From positions 3,224,001 through 3,288,000 of the forward strand of contig NZ_CP009279.1 of assembly GCF_000758545.1 (NCBI RefSeq): DNA of 64,000 nt. The letters are read 5' to 3'. Positions within the stretch are counted from its first letter, which is position 1, and the number at the start of each line of letters is the position of its first letter. Shown here in pieces: positions 52,150-61,578 of the stretch. Under the pieces are notes generated by a model. It saw only the letters and a program-made list of their open reading frames with translations, did no database searches and had not been told where the DNA came from. The translations under genes were made by a program, and so were the position numbers. Source of the stretch: Paenibacillus sp. FSL H7-0737. GTDB lineage: Bacteria > Bacillota > Bacilli > Paenibacillales > Paenibacillaceae.

Positions 52150-53901
52150 TTATTTAGCGCTCCATAAGGCAACACGATCCTGCACATATTTGGTGTAGCC
52201 TTTTTCCATTTTTTCTACTCCGGCTTTCTCCAGAGCTGCCATGTAGTCAGCCCAGATTTTATCGAAATCTGCTGGTTTGGCAAGAATGGCTTCCGGAATA
52301 CGTTTCCATGTAATATCTCTCATTTTGTTACCTAAAATGGTGACCTCATCTTCACCTGGAATCGCGATATTCCATGCTGCACCATAGGCCTTTTCAGTGA
52401 ATTCTTCTTCTTTCGGGAATAGATCCTTCCAAGTGGTTGCCTTGTAGGCAGCTAAAGTTTCTTTCTCAACATCGCTATACCCAAGTACAAGTTGTTCCGG
52501 GAAGTTTTTAGTATAATAATTTCCACTTGCATCCTTAGCGCCGTCTCCGTAATGAACCATCATATTCCAGTAGAAGCCGATTCCTGTTTCCTTGGTGAAG
52601 GCTGTGTTGTCATTGTTGATGCGATCTTGTACATCTGTCGGAACGATCCGTTTGCCGTTCTCTACCACGTAATGCTTACCTTCAATTCCCCAGTTATTCA
52701 AGATCTGTCCTTCGTCAGAAGCGAGAAAATCCAGGAACTTAATTGTACGAATCGGATCCGGATTTGTGCTGGAGATCGAGATGCCATAACCACCCATGAA
52801 GCCGGTAGGCCAGAAGCTAGTTTCCTTGTATTCTTTCGTTAATGTTACCGGATAATGACCATAAGTTTGATCGAACTTTCCTGCCGTTTTCAACGCTTGT
52901 TGAGCATCATTATAATCCCAATCTTGATCAATCAAGCCAAGCACACGTCCTGTGGCTACTTTAGCTTTGTACTGGTCATACTTTTGCACGAAGCTCTCTT
53001 TGTCTAGCAATCCGATATCATTCATATGATTCAGCCAGCGGAAATACTCTTTCTCCTCCGGACGGCGAAAGTGGTAGATCGCCTCATGTGTCTGTTGATC
53101 TACGTAATATTCCCCGTCATCCGAACCGCCTGTCGTTGCAACTGCAGGGTTAGTGACAGAAATGTACATATGCCAATCATCCGCGTTCAGTGAGACTCCG
53201 ATGTTCTTGTTGCCGTTCTCATCAGTTGGATGTTTCTCAAGATAGGCTTTAATTACATTCTCATAATCGGTGACTGTTCTGATTTCAGGGTATCCGGCTT
53301 CTTTCAAGACGCGATGTTGAAGCTCAAATCCACCGCCAGCCACGAATTTCTTCTCATCAACCGCTGCCCAGGTAGGAATGGCATAAATCGATTGGTCTTC
53401 ATTCGTGTATTTTGCCCGGGCAAGGTTGTCACCAAGCACACGTTTAATATTTGGTGCATACTTGTCGATTAACTCCGTTAAATCGATGACTGCTCCAGCA
53501 TCTACAAGTTTACCGATATCAGCTTTGGCAGAGATGATATCCGGATAATCACCACCAGCAGCGATTAAGGCGATTTTTTGTTGTGGATCCCCTACCGCAA
53601 ATTCCGCATCGAGTGTGACGCCTGTTTTCTCTGTAATCACTTTACTGATGTCATCTTTCATATTGTTCCAGTTCGGATTTGGATCTTCAGCGAAGAAGGA
53701 GAGTGTAAGCGGGCTTAAATCTTCGGCTTGTGCAGTTGCTTCCGCGGTAGCCTCAGCAGTGGCACTAACTTCATTCGTTTGTTTAGTTCCTACGTTGTTA
53801 TCAGCCGTTTTGTTGCTTGATCCGCTACAACCTGCCAGCACACTAATTAGTAAAGTCAAGACCATCAACATCACATGCGATTTTACTGTATTTCTTGTCA
53901 T
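52150..53901 (-). CDS. Oligosaccharide-binding lipoprotein (LplA-type)
   Basis: 583 residues; RBS GGGAGGG. Signal peptide with lipobox VLAGC (C25), then a low-complexity Ala/Thr/Glu tether with ATAEATAEATAQ. The large extracellular solute-binding domain is of the LplA/YtcQ kind (PLTLSFFAEDPNPNW..., VIDLTELIDKYAPN, GGYGISISSTNPDPIRTIKFLDFLAS). It is the last gene of the operon after two permeases. Proteins of this size usually bind uronic-acid or branched plant oligosaccharides; the ligand here is undetermined. Confidence 0.93.
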   Translation of the reverse strand: MTRNTVKSHVMLMVLTLLISVLAGCSGSSNKTADNNVGTKQTNEVSATAEATAEATAQAEDLSPLTLSFFAEDPNPNWNNMKDDISKVITEKTGVTLDAEFAVGDPQQKIALIAAGGDYPDIISAKADIGKLVDAGAVIDLTELIDKYAPNIKRVLGDNLARAKYTNEDQSIYAIPTWAAVDEKKFVAGGGFELQHRVLKEAGYPEIRTVTDYENVIKAYLEKHPTDENGNKNIGVSLNADDWHMYISVTNPAVATTGGSDDGEYYVDQQTHEAIYHFRRPEEKEYFRWLNHMNDIGLLDKESFVQKYDQYKAKVATGRVLGLIDQDWDYNDAQQALKTAGKFDQTYGHYPVTLTKEYKETSFWPTGFMGGYGISISSTNPDPIRTIKFLDFLASDEGQILNNWGIEGKHYVVENGKRIVPTDVQDRINNDNTAFTKETGIGFYWNMMVHYGDGAKDASGNYYTKNFPEQLVLGYSDVEKETLAAYKATTWKDLFPKEEEFTEKAYGAAWNIAIPGEDEVTILGNKMRDITWKRIPEAILAKPADFDKIWADYMAALEKAGVEKMEKGYTKYVQDRVALWSAK

Positions 53902-53942
53902 GAATAGAAACCCTCCCTTTTTCTGGTCAAAAAATGTATTGT

Positions 53943-53967
53943 GTATACAGGCTGAGCCTGCTTATAC
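53943..53967 (-). other. Intercistronic hairpin before binding-protein gene
   Basis: Stem GTATA-CAGGC / GCCTG-TATAC with a two-base bulge and 3-nt loop, in the 76-bp gap between permease and lipoprotein genes. It may protect or process mRNA so the lipoprotein is made in excess. Confidence 0.5.
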
Positions 53968-53977
53968 CATTAGCGTA

Positions 53978-54880
53978 CTAACTCTTTACTGAACCCAAAG
54001 TCATACCTTTAACAAAGTAGCGCTGCAAAAACGGATAGACGATTAGAATAGGCACAGTGACTACAATCGTGATTGCCATTTTGACTGATTCCGGAGAAAT
54101 TTGTGCCATAACCTCTGTCATATTGCGACCTCGGAAATTGTCCGCATTAGTTGTCGTACTCTGTATGACCTTCATTAGCTCGAACTGGAGAGTAGTCAAC
54201 GCATCCTTGGAACCATTGTAAAGATAAGTATCAAGCCATGAATTCCATTGGCCAACGGCGAGGAAGAGAGCGATGGTTGCCAGCGCAGGTTTGGTCAGCG
54301 GAAGAATAACCCGCCAATAAATCGTGAAGTCATTAGCACCGTCCAACTTAGCGGATTCCTGCAGTGCATAGGGCAAGCCATCGATAAAGGAACGGATGAC
54401 AAATACATTAAATGCGCTGACTAGACCGGGGAGGACATACACGCTAAAGGTTCCTATCATATGAAGATCTTTAATCAGGATGTAGCCAGGGATGAGACCA
54501 CCTGAGACATACATCGTAAGCGCGAGAAATGTAGAGACGAACTTTCGGGCTTGGAAGTCTACCCGACTCAGAGTGAAAGCTAACATGGAGGCACTAACCA
54601 ACCCAAGAATCGTGCCAATCACCGTACGTAATATAGAGATTTTGAGTCCGGTCATCAGCCCGGAATAGGCAAAGATCGTCTCATAGTTCTTAATAGTGAA
54701 GACGCGTGGATATATCGTAATTCCACCCTTAATGCTGTCTGTGGAGTCGTTAAAGGAAATTGCCAACACATTCAGAAAAGGATATAGCGTAACTATGGTT
54801 ACTACAGTGACCGCAATATAGACTACCAGATCGAAGATGCGGTCCGACCATGACACGGCGGCCAGTTTTTTACTTAGCAT
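53978..54880 (-). CDS. ABC sugar permease (LplC/YtcP-type)
   Basis: 300 residues, six membrane spans, with the EAA-type loop LQESAKLDGANDFTIYWRVILPLTKP. Preceded by its partner with a 9-bp gap and followed by the lipoprotein gene. Ends with the family tail FLQRYFVKGMTLGSVK. No cognate ATPase is encoded nearby. Confidence 0.94.
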   Translation of the reverse strand: MLSKKLAAVSWSDRIFDLVVYIAVTVVTIVTLYPFLNVLAISFNDSTDSIKGGITIYPRVFTIKNYETIFAYSGLMTGLKISILRTVIGTILGLVSASMLAFTLSRVDFQARKFVSTFLALTMYVSGGLIPGYILIKDLHMIGTFSVYVLPGLVSAFNVFVIRSFIDGLPYALQESAKLDGANDFTIYWRVILPLTKPALATIALFLAVGQWNSWLDTYLYNGSKDALTTLQFELMKVIQSTTTNADNFRGRNMTEVMAQISPESVKMAITIVVTVPILIVYPFLQRYFVKGMTLGSVKS

Positions 54881-54889
54881 AAGGGCCTC

Positions 54890-55846
54890 CTATATGATGC
54901 TTTCTTTTGTTATTTTTTTGAATATCCCGTTGGCGACAAACAGCAGAATCACACTTACCACAGAATTGAAGATATTAATGGCTGTACCGAAGGAGAAGCG
55001 GCCCATGCCAAGCCCGTAGTTCAATGCGTAGAGATCCAGCGTCTGTGAGTAGTCGCGCACCAGGTTATTGCCAAGCAGGAACTGCTTCTCGAACCCAATG
55101 CTAATTAAATGTCCGATGGAAATAATGAGCAGAATAATGATGGTTGTCTGAATACCTGGAAGTGTAATGTTTCGTACTTGCTGTAGGCGACTTGCACCGT
55201 CTACTCTTGCTGCTTCATAAAGCTCTGGACCTATACCTGAGATAGCTGCAAGGTAAATGATTGTGTTCCACCCGGTTTCCTTCCAAACATCAGAAGCTGT
55301 GACGATCCCCCAAAATAAATGACCTTTAGCCATGAATTGTATAGGTTCACTAATTAGATGAAGACTTAGCAGCAGGTCGTTTACCGCACCGTTATCGGTA
55401 GAGAGCATCTTGGTAATAATTCCGGCAGCAACTACCCAAGATACGAAGTGGGGGAGATAGGAGACTGTCTGTACAAACCGTTTCAGAAACTGAAGCCGTA
55501 GCTCGTTCAGAAGGATAGCAAAAATGATGGGAATAATGAATCCAGCCAACAAGCCCATGATGCTCATAGCGAGTGTATTACGAAGTGCATTAAAGAATTG
55601 ATCATCTTGAAAAAGCTCTCTGAAGTACTGTAAGCCGACCCATTTTTGATCGAAAAAGGATTTTCCGGGTTTGTATTTCTGAAAAGCCATCGTCCAGCCC
55701 CATAAAGGCAAATAATTAAATACAAATGCCCAGAGCACAAATGGGAAGGCCATCATATAGAGGTATTTCTGCTGTATAAAAGTTGGCCAAAAGCGTGAAA
55801 CAGGCTTCTTCAGCTCCAGTTGAGCTTTTGAGGTAATCGCTTTCAT
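54890..55846 (-). CDS. ABC sugar permease (LplB/YteP-type)
   Basis: 318 residues, ATG with AAGGAGGG upstream. Six membrane spans; EAA loop YEAARVDGASRLQQVRNITLPGI. The start of the importer operon. A 131-bp gap containing a near-cre site separates it from the response regulator gene upstream, so it may have its own promoter activated by that regulator. Confidence 0.94.
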   Translation of the reverse strand: MKAITSKAQLELKKPVSRFWPTFIQQKYLYMMAFPFVLWAFVFNYLPLWGWTMAFQKYKPGKSFFDQKWVGLQYFRELFQDDQFFNALRNTLAMSIMGLLAGFIIPIIFAILLNELRLQFLKRFVQTVSYLPHFVSWVVAAGIITKMLSTDNGAVNDLLLSLHLISEPIQFMAKGHLFWGIVTASDVWKETGWNTIIYLAAISGIGPELYEAARVDGASRLQQVRNITLPGIQTTIIILLIISIGHLISIGFEKQFLLGNNLVRDYSQTLDLYALNYGLGMGRFSFGTAINIFNSVVSVILLFVANGIFKKITKESII

Positions 55847-55943
55847 TTATGTCCCTCCTTCGATATGCCATAATCATAATCTACAGAAAGTGAAAGAAAC
55901 ACCCGAATATTTTATATAAAAAACAGGGGTATATCTGTTATTT

Positions 55944-55958
55944 TCGTAAGCGTTTTCT
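55944..55958. promoter_or_regulatory. cre-like site upstream of second importer operon
   Basis: TCGTAAGCGTTTTCT matches WTGNAANCGNWNNCW except at the second position. It lies about 100 bp before the permease start. Confidence 0.45.
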
Positions 55959-55977
55959 GAAAAATGTTGAGTCTCTT

Positions 55978-57531
55978 TTAATTCTTTCTGCGGTAGTCGG
56001 AGGGAGAGACACCTTCATGCTTCTTAAATTTTTCACGAAAATAATCTACATCACTGATGCCCACTTCGTTTGCAACCTGATGGATTTTGTAGCCTTGAGT
56101 AAGCAGTTCCTTGGCCTTCTCCATGCGGACATTATCTAGATAGCTGTTAAAAGAATACCCCGTGCTGTTCTTAAAAAGCTTCCCTAGATAAGCGCTACTA
56201 TAACTAAATACATCCGCTAGCGTGTCGAGCTTAAGATTCTTATTATAATGTCGATGGATGAGATCCAGCATCCGCTTTAGGAAGACCTCCATATCGTCGC
56301 GGGTAATGCCTTTTGCATAATACTCAAGAAGAGTGGAGGCATAGCGCTGCAATTGAGGCAGAGAGGTATGTTTATAGATTTGTTCAATTTGCTCATCCAT
56401 GTTGCTGTGCATAGGACTCAGCTCCTTATATTGAAACGAGAGTTTGTTAAGTAGATAAGAGACGATACGCACATAACGCGATTTCACGGCCATCTCGGAA
56501 TAATCGGCAGTAATCATAAGTTCTCCAGCTTCTTGAATCAGGGTGAAGAGTAACGAGCAATTGCCGGTATCCATACAAAAAAACATCCGTTCTAGAACGA
56601 ACTCCAGCCTGTTCTCTATTTCCTCTGAACTAACTGTCAGCCCATTCTTTATTTTCATGGAATCCGGTCCAATCATCCCCGTCTCGTCATAGAAGAAATG
56701 CTCTTTCATCCTTGCCAGCGCCGATAGGTGGGAGACAGAGATATCCTCCAGAGAGTTCACCATATCACCTGCGGTGATGATACATTCAAGTTCATGGTCA
56801 GATACTACTTTCTGTATATTCTGGACCATTAACTTATGTACAAGTTCTTTCTGAAATGAGGGCTGAAGCAGAACCCCCAAATAAGAATCTAGCAAGAATA
56901 CTATGCCCCAGTCATTTTCTTCAAAGCTTTTTGCAAGTCTCGCCTTTACGACTGTTGAAGGTCCATGATCCGCATTGTCCTGAAGTATCAGCCTAATCAG
57001 AACCACTTGATAGGAATCCCATAGTAGTTCTGCTTCAAGAATGATTGCATCCATTATTGACGGAGTCTGCGCACTTCGATCCATTAACAAGGATTGAACT
57101 AGCATTTCCCGGTTCCATACTTTGACTGCGGCCTGTTTCTTACGATCAGTAATACGTGCATCCAGCTCAATGGACAGATTCTCCAAGTATAGCTGTAGTT
57201 CATCTTCATCTACAGGCTTGAGCAAATAGGTATCAATGCCAAAGGATAACGCTCGCTTAGCATAGTTAAAATCCGCATAGCCACTGAGGATGATGATGTG
57301 CATTTCCGGATCAAGTGCTCTCAGTTCTTCAACAAGCTCTAGACCATCTCTACCGGGCATACGAATATCTACGATCATTAAATCAGGGGAGTAAAGTTCA
57401 TATTTATGTTTAGCCTCAATGGCATTTGCGGCGGAATCGATGACTTGATATCCAAGACTCTCCCAGTCTAGCAGAGCAACTAGTCCTTCACGGATCGCCA
57501 GCTCATCATCCACTATCAACACGCTATACAT
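55978..57531 (-). CDS. YesN-type response regulator (receiver + AraC HTH)
   Basis: 517 residues from the ATG at 57531 (AAGGAGTG 6 bp upstream); a GTG three codons earlier is part of the RBS. Receiver domain 1-~120 with VDDE, phospho-acceptor D55 in LMIVDIRMPGRDG and conserved Lys in YLLKPVDED. Long YesN linker. C-terminal AraC domain about 415-515 ends with VGISDVDYFREKFKKHEGVSPSDYR. The start lies within the 3' end of the kinase gene (8-bp overlap). It presumably activates the importer operon downstream. Confidence 0.94.
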   Translation of the reverse strand: MYSVLIVDDELAIREGLVALLDWESLGYQVIDSAANAIEAKHKYELYSPDLMIVDIRMPGRDGLELVEELRALDPEMHIIILSGYADFNYAKRALSFGIDTYLLKPVDEDELQLYLENLSIELDARITDRKKQAAVKVWNREMLVQSLLMDRSAQTPSIMDAIILEAELLWDSYQVVLIRLILQDNADHGPSTVVKARLAKSFEENDWGIVFLLDSYLGVLLQPSFQKELVHKLMVQNIQKVVSDHELECIITAGDMVNSLEDISVSHLSALARMKEHFFYDETGMIGPDSMKIKNGLTVSSEEIENRLEFVLERMFFCMDTGNCSLLFTLIQEAGELMITADYSEMAVKSRYVRIVSYLLNKLSFQYKELSPMHSNMDEQIEQIYKHTSLPQLQRYASTLLEYYAKGITRDDMEVFLKRMLDLIHRHYNKNLKLDTLADVFSYSSAYLGKLFKNSTGYSFNSYLDNVRMEKAKELLTQGYKIHQVANEVGISDVDYFREKFKKHEGVSPSDYRRKN

Positions 57532-59311
57532 AAGAATCACTCCTTAATGGAATCGCAAAGCTGATTTGCGTTCCGAATCCGATTTGACTTGCTAAGGTCA
57601 GCCCAAATTGTGGACCGTAGGTCAGCTGCAGCCGCAAATGAATATTGCGCATCCCAATATTATTACTTTCATAGTCATCATTGTTATTCAACATCTTCCT
57701 AATTTCTTGTATCCGTGTTTTTGAAATACCCACTCCATTGTCAGATACCTGAACCTTTAGATAACTGTCTTCTAAGCGGATTTCCACCCGAACCATGCCG
57801 CCTTCAATTCGATTCTCCAATCCGTGGATGACACAATTCTCTACCAGTGGCTGAATAATTAAAGGGGGAATTTGAAAAGGATTCGCCTTTGGGTCCACAA
57901 GTAGCTCATAAGTGAGTCTGTCATCATAGCGGAATTTTTGGATGACTAGGTAACTGTTTACGGTTTCTAGCTCACTTTGCAGACTGATCATCCCATTGCC
58001 GACCTCAAGGTTTTTACGCATCATTTTTCCCAGCAGTCGAACGACTTGAGAAATATCCGCTTGTCCTCTGACAAGAGCTTTCATACGGATTGATTCTAGG
58101 GCATTGAAGAGGAAGTGAGGATTGATCTGGCTGGCCATCATCTTGAATTTAATTTCATTTTGCTTAAGCTGAGTCGCATTTTTCTGTCGATTGGATTCTT
58201 GTACCTCACTCATTAGTTCATTAATGTTCCGAACCATATGATTGAATTGTCTGGCAAGCTGACCGATTTCATCTTTACCGTCAATAACAAGCGTGGCTCC
58301 TAAATTTCCCGAAGCGACCTTAGAAATATGTTTGCTCAAATGTAGCATCCTTCCGGTGAGTAGCCGCGAGACATAGTAAATCAAGAGAATAGCCATAATC
58401 AATGCCGAAAGAATTACAATTGAAGCTAGAAAGATAATTCGGTTGGGCTCATCGACAATGCTTGCTACAGAAAAAATGGAAATGATACGCAGGCTATTCA
58501 AGCTTCCTCCAGGTTGCCAGTGATCGATCACCATTTTGAAGGGTTTGCCATCAATGGTTACATCGTGGGGACCTTGCCCTGTAGTGGATAAGGTTGCTAG
58601 GTCAATATTCGACAGTGATTTATCTTGTGTATCTACACGATTTGAGGCGACAATATTGTCGTTCTCATCCATAATAAGAGTTTCAAAAGATTCTTGGTTG
58701 AGGATCGCATTGAGCTTTTTGGTATTCACATTCACGACTAGCACACCGGTGGTTCTCGCCTTAAAAAAATTGACCTTTCGGATTAGACTTAAATAATATT
58801 GTCCATTACGGTTGTCCCGAATATAATTCCAGCATACCAGTCCCCTTTGGGCTAGTGCGGTTTGGTACCATTGTTCCTGTGTAACACTCTCATTCGTCTG
58901 TAGAAACTCCCAGTTGTTGAGAACCGTTGGGTTATCGATATATAAGCGGATACTGGAAACTTCGTTGTATAGTCGAACAAAATCACGGAAATCAGGATAG
59001 TTCCAGTAAGCTTCAACAACATCATAGACAGACTCATAACGATGATTGGCAACCTCTTCAAGCCGGCTATCATTCGATAGTCGATAAGCAATATCAAGCG
59101 GGATGTTGAGCATTTCGCCAGTCCGTTTTTTCACTCGATCCACGTTGGCTGTAATCTGCTCAAGCGCATTAGCCATTGCCATATTCCGTAGTTCATTTGT
59201 AAGGAACAGTCCTACAATTAAGACCGGGATTAGAACGACACAGCCAAATGATAGAAATAACTTCGTTCTGAGTCTTAGATTATTCATAAGAGTGATGATA
59301 CGAGCATACAC
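57524..59311 (-). CDS. YesM-type sensor histidine kinase
   Basis: 595 residues from a GTG at 59311, with AGGAGGTGG 9 bp upstream. Membrane span near residues 15-38, extracellular Cache-type sensor (about 40-290), second span (about 292-315), HAMP (about 315-370), then the His_kinase domain with H399 in SQINPHFLFNALESI. ATPase motifs: IIQPLVENCVIHGLE, DNGVGI, GMRNIHLRL. Paired and overlapping with the response regulator downstream. A perfect cre site overlaps its promoter/leader, so carbon catabolite control probably acts at the level of the sensor. Confidence 0.94.
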   Translation of the reverse strand: MYARIITLMNNLRLRTKLFLSFGCVVLIPVLIVGLFLTNELRNMAMANALEQITANVDRVKKRTGEMLNIPLDIAYRLSNDSRLEEVANHRYESVYDVVEAYWNYPDFRDFVRLYNEVSSIRLYIDNPTVLNNWEFLQTNESVTQEQWYQTALAQRGLVCWNYIRDNRNGQYYLSLIRKVNFFKARTTGVLVVNVNTKKLNAILNQESFETLIMDENDNIVASNRVDTQDKSLSNIDLATLSTTGQGPHDVTIDGKPFKMVIDHWQPGGSLNSLRIISIFSVASIVDEPNRIIFLASIVILSALIMAILLIYYVSRLLTGRMLHLSKHISKVASGNLGATLVIDGKDEIGQLARQFNHMVRNINELMSEVQESNRQKNATQLKQNEIKFKMMASQINPHFLFNALESIRMKALVRGQADISQVVRLLGKMMRKNLEVGNGMISLQSELETVNSYLVIQKFRYDDRLTYELLVDPKANPFQIPPLIIQPLVENCVIHGLENRIEGGMVRVEIRLEDSYLKVQVSDNGVGISKTRIQEIRKMLNNNDDYESNNIGMRNIHLRLQLTYGPQFGLTLASQIGFGTQISFAIPLRSDSYV

Positions 59312-59338
59312 GACTAAGGGCCACCTCCTGCACCGGAA

Positions 59339-59352
59339 TGTTAACGCTTACA
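59339..59352. promoter_or_regulatory. Perfect cre site upstream of sensor kinase
   Basis: TGTTAACGCTTACA fits TGWNANCGNTNWCA fully. It lies about 28 bp upstream of the GTG start of the minus-strand kinase gene. Confidence 0.75.
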
Positions 59353-59467
59353 TAAAAGTATATCGTTTAACGAACTTCCATTATATGTGATCATTTAGGG
59401 ATTTATTGTCTTCTGTTATGGAGTTTTGGAAAGAGGATACATTATATAAAAATCTACAAAAAAATAG

Positions 59468-59503
59468 AAAACCACTGATCTAGTCAACTAGATCAGTGGT
59501 TTT
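59468..59503. terminator. Strong hairpin terminator after tetR
   Basis: 17-bp stem (AAAACCACTGATCTAGT and complement) with a 2-nt loop. T-runs lie on both strands. It follows the minus-strand tetR stop and blocks read-through into the kinase gene. Confidence 0.8.
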
Positions 59504-59597
59504 TTTATCCAATTGAATGGTCTCGATTTTCTTTACCGAAGAATAATTCTTAAACCAGAATGCGGACCCTTATGAGGATTTGGTTTGAATGACAGAC

Positions 59598-60149
59598 TCA
59601 TTCTTTAAAATAGGGTGTAATCCCTTTTGAATATAGGTTCTCTACTAACTTGAAAAATTCTTCTGACGATAAATCCTTTTGACGCTGGAGCCAAAGACGA
59701 AATAAAGAAAGGGTAGTTGTCAGGTAAAACTCAATGAAGTATGGCGTTAAGGATTGGTTTTGCGGAACGTTTAATTCTAATTGATTCAAAGTGATTTCTT
59801 TTTTTAAGCGTTTTAAAAAACGGGCACTTCCATAATCACCCAAAAGGGCATTAAGAACCAGGAGATGTTCTTTTTTATCCAGACAATAGAGCGTGTCTTG
59901 AACCGTATCCAACGATAGCTCTTTATTTGCCAATTCTTTTTTCATTTCATTCAATAGGTCATTTTCAACAGAGTCTAACAATTCGTAAATGTCAGTAAAG
60001 TATTGATAAAAGGTGCTGCGGTTATATCCTGACTTATTCGAAATTTCCTGAATCGAAATTTTCTCTATCGGCTTTTGGCTATATAACTCACAAAAAACTT
60101 CTACAAACTTTTGTTTTGTTTTCTCCGTTATTTGGGGTTGCTTTTTCAT
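59598..60149 (-). CDS. TetR/AcrR family transcriptional regulator
   Basis: 183 residues, RBS AGGAGGG. TetR HTH in residues about 10-55 (SIQEISNKSGYNRSTFYQYF). C-terminal domain of the TetR_C_8-like type (HLLVLNALLGDYG, FYLTTTLSLFRLW). Divergent from the ketopantoate-reductase-like gene 148 bp away. Palindromes in the shared intergenic region are its likely operators, so it probably represses that gene and itself. Confidence 0.92.
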   Translation of the reverse strand: MKKQPQITEKTKQKFVEVFCELYSQKPIEKISIQEISNKSGYNRSTFYQYFTDIYELLDSVENDLLNEMKKELANKELSLDTVQDTLYCLDKKEHLLVLNALLGDYGSARFLKRLKKEITLNQLELNVPQNQSLTPYFIEFYLTTTLSLFRLWLQRQKDLSSEEFFKLVENLYSKGITPYFKE

Positions 60150-60180
60150 GTTTCCCTCCTACTAGCGAATAAGAATATCA

Positions 60181-60259
60181 TCCGACAAATCATAAAAAAC
60201 TGATGGTTGATCAAGGAATAATGAAGATTTATAATCACATCATACAACATGTTGTCGGA
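60181..60259. promoter_or_regulatory. Candidate operators between tetR and dehydrogenase gene
   Basis: TCCGACAA at 60181-60188 is repeated in inverted form (TTGTCGGA) at 60252-60259, overlapping the 12-bp palindrome ACAACATGTTGT at 60244-60255. The symmetry and location between divergent genes suit TetR-type binding. Confidence 0.5.
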
Positions 60260-60297
60260 TAATCAAAAGGGAACATTAATAAGTAAGGGTGGTTTAT

Positions 60298-61221
60298 ATG
60301 TCAGCAAAACAAGATAGAATTTTAATTTTTGGTGCAGGTGTCATCGGGAGCATGTACGCAATTAAGCTTCTTGAAGCAGGGTTTGACGTTAGCCTGTTTG
60401 CACATTCGAATAGATATAAATCATTAAGAGAAAATGGCCTGCAGTATACAGAAAAAGGTACAGTTAAATCGATACAAGTGAATGTCATTGATACGCTCGA
60501 AAATGACGATGTTTACGATTTTATTTTCGTTACCGTTCGTTATGATCGGTCCGAAGCAGCATTGTTAGCGCTAAAAAATAATCAAAGCAAAAATATAGTT
60601 ACGATGACTAGTAATTCATTTGGATTTTCTTCGTGGCTGGATATCGTAGGGGATAGACTTTTACCAGCTTTTCCCGGCTTCGGCGGACAGATTAAAGATG
60701 GAGTATTGCATGCTCGATTTCTACCAAAGTTTATAGCGGCAACTGCATTTGGAGAAATTAATGGTGTATTGACAGAACGCATAGAAAACCTTGCAAAATT
60801 ATTTAAAACTGCAAAGCTTCCCTACGTTATTAAAAAAGATATGCAAGCGTATCTAATCACACATTCCGTATCAGACATTGCCATGTTGAGTTTTTTGCAT
60901 TCTGAGAATAAGATCATTGACAAAAAAACAGCCAGAACTAGAAAGACAGCACGCAAAATAACATTCACTTTAAAAGCGTATCTAAGGGCAATACAAAAAG
61001 CTGACGTTTCAATTGATCCACCAATGCTTAAAATGGTGCTTAAATTCCCAAACTTATTTTTGGACCTTTTCTTTATGACATGGCTACGAACTAAAATGGT
61101 TAGGGATATGATGTTGCCGGATTATGCGAAAAATGCTAACAATGAGATTGTGCAGCTTAGAAATGATTTAATGAAATTTTTAAGTCAACATGATATCAAA
61201 TCGGAAATACATGTTCAGTAA
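60298..61221 (+). CDS. Ketopantoate reductase-like oxidoreductase (ApbA/PanE family)
   Basis: 307 residues from the ATG at 60298 (AAGGGTGG 5 bp upstream); an in-frame GTG at 60289 lies in the RBS. N-terminal NAD(P) fold with GAGVIG (residues 9-14) in ILIFGAGVIGSMYAIKL and the ApbA pattern (NDDVYDFIFVTVRY). The helical C-terminal domain is less conserved. It is probably not the housekeeping PanE but a relative reducing another 2-keto substrate. Paired with a divergent TetR gene, which suggests induction by a small molecule. Confidence 0.85.
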   Translation: MSAKQDRILIFGAGVIGSMYAIKLLEAGFDVSLFAHSNRYKSLRENGLQYTEKGTVKSIQVNVIDTLENDDVYDFIFVTVRYDRSEAALLALKNNQSKNIVTMTSNSFGFSSWLDIVGDRLLPAFPGFGGQIKDGVLHARFLPKFIAATAFGEINGVLTERIENLAKLFKTAKLPYVIKKDMQAYLITHSVSDIAMLSFLHSENKIIDKKTARTRKTARKITFTLKAYLRAIQKADVSIDPPMLKMVLKFPNLFLDLFFMTWLRTKMVRDMMLPDYAKNANNEIVQLRNDLMKFLSQHDIKSEIHVQ

Positions 61222-61261
61222 TTTTTTGTTAAAATATTATAGTATTGTGGAGGGGCTTGTA

Positions 61262-61294
61262 ATGAACATAATTAATCTGATATATGACAAGTAA
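61262..61294 (+). CDS. Possible 10-residue peptide (MNIINLIYDK)
   Basis: Very short frame with a good RBS (GGAGGGG, 6 bp upstream) ending inside the start of a terminator hairpin. It could be a leader or free peptide, or chance. No family recognised. Confidence 0.25.
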   Translation: MNIINLIYDK

Positions 61295-61322
61295 AAGGGG
61301 GACGCTAAGTCCTCTTTTTTTG
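61293..61322 (+). terminator. Terminator downstream of dehydrogenase gene
   Basis: Stem AAAAGGGGGAC / GTCCTCTTTT (one bulge), 5-nt loop, continuing into a T-tract. Confidence 0.75.
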
Positions 61323-61434
61323 TATGTTCCTTCTTTAAATCTCCAATTATAACCACAAAATAACAATACTTTTTGGGGTAAAACCTTTAATTTGAACAGA
61401 TTAAATTGTACGTAAGCTATGATAAACTTCTATT

Positions 61435-61448
61435 TGAAATCGCTTACA
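61435..61448 (+). promoter_or_regulatory. Perfect cre site upstream of GH11 xylanase
   Basis: TGAAATCGCTTACA fits TGWNANCGNTNWCA fully, 131 bp before the start. The rest of the 61322-61578 gap is a leader containing the SD-like GAAGGATGTGGTGATC at 61461-61476. Confidence 0.75.
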
Positions 61449-61578
61449 ATTATATAAATGGAAGGATGTGGTGATCTCGGGAGTTTTACCAAACAACAAA
61501 GAAAACCACAGACGATTGCTTGGAATACTAGAGGCCAGTCAAGTAGTATGTAATCAAAAAAATCTTAGGAGGTAGATT

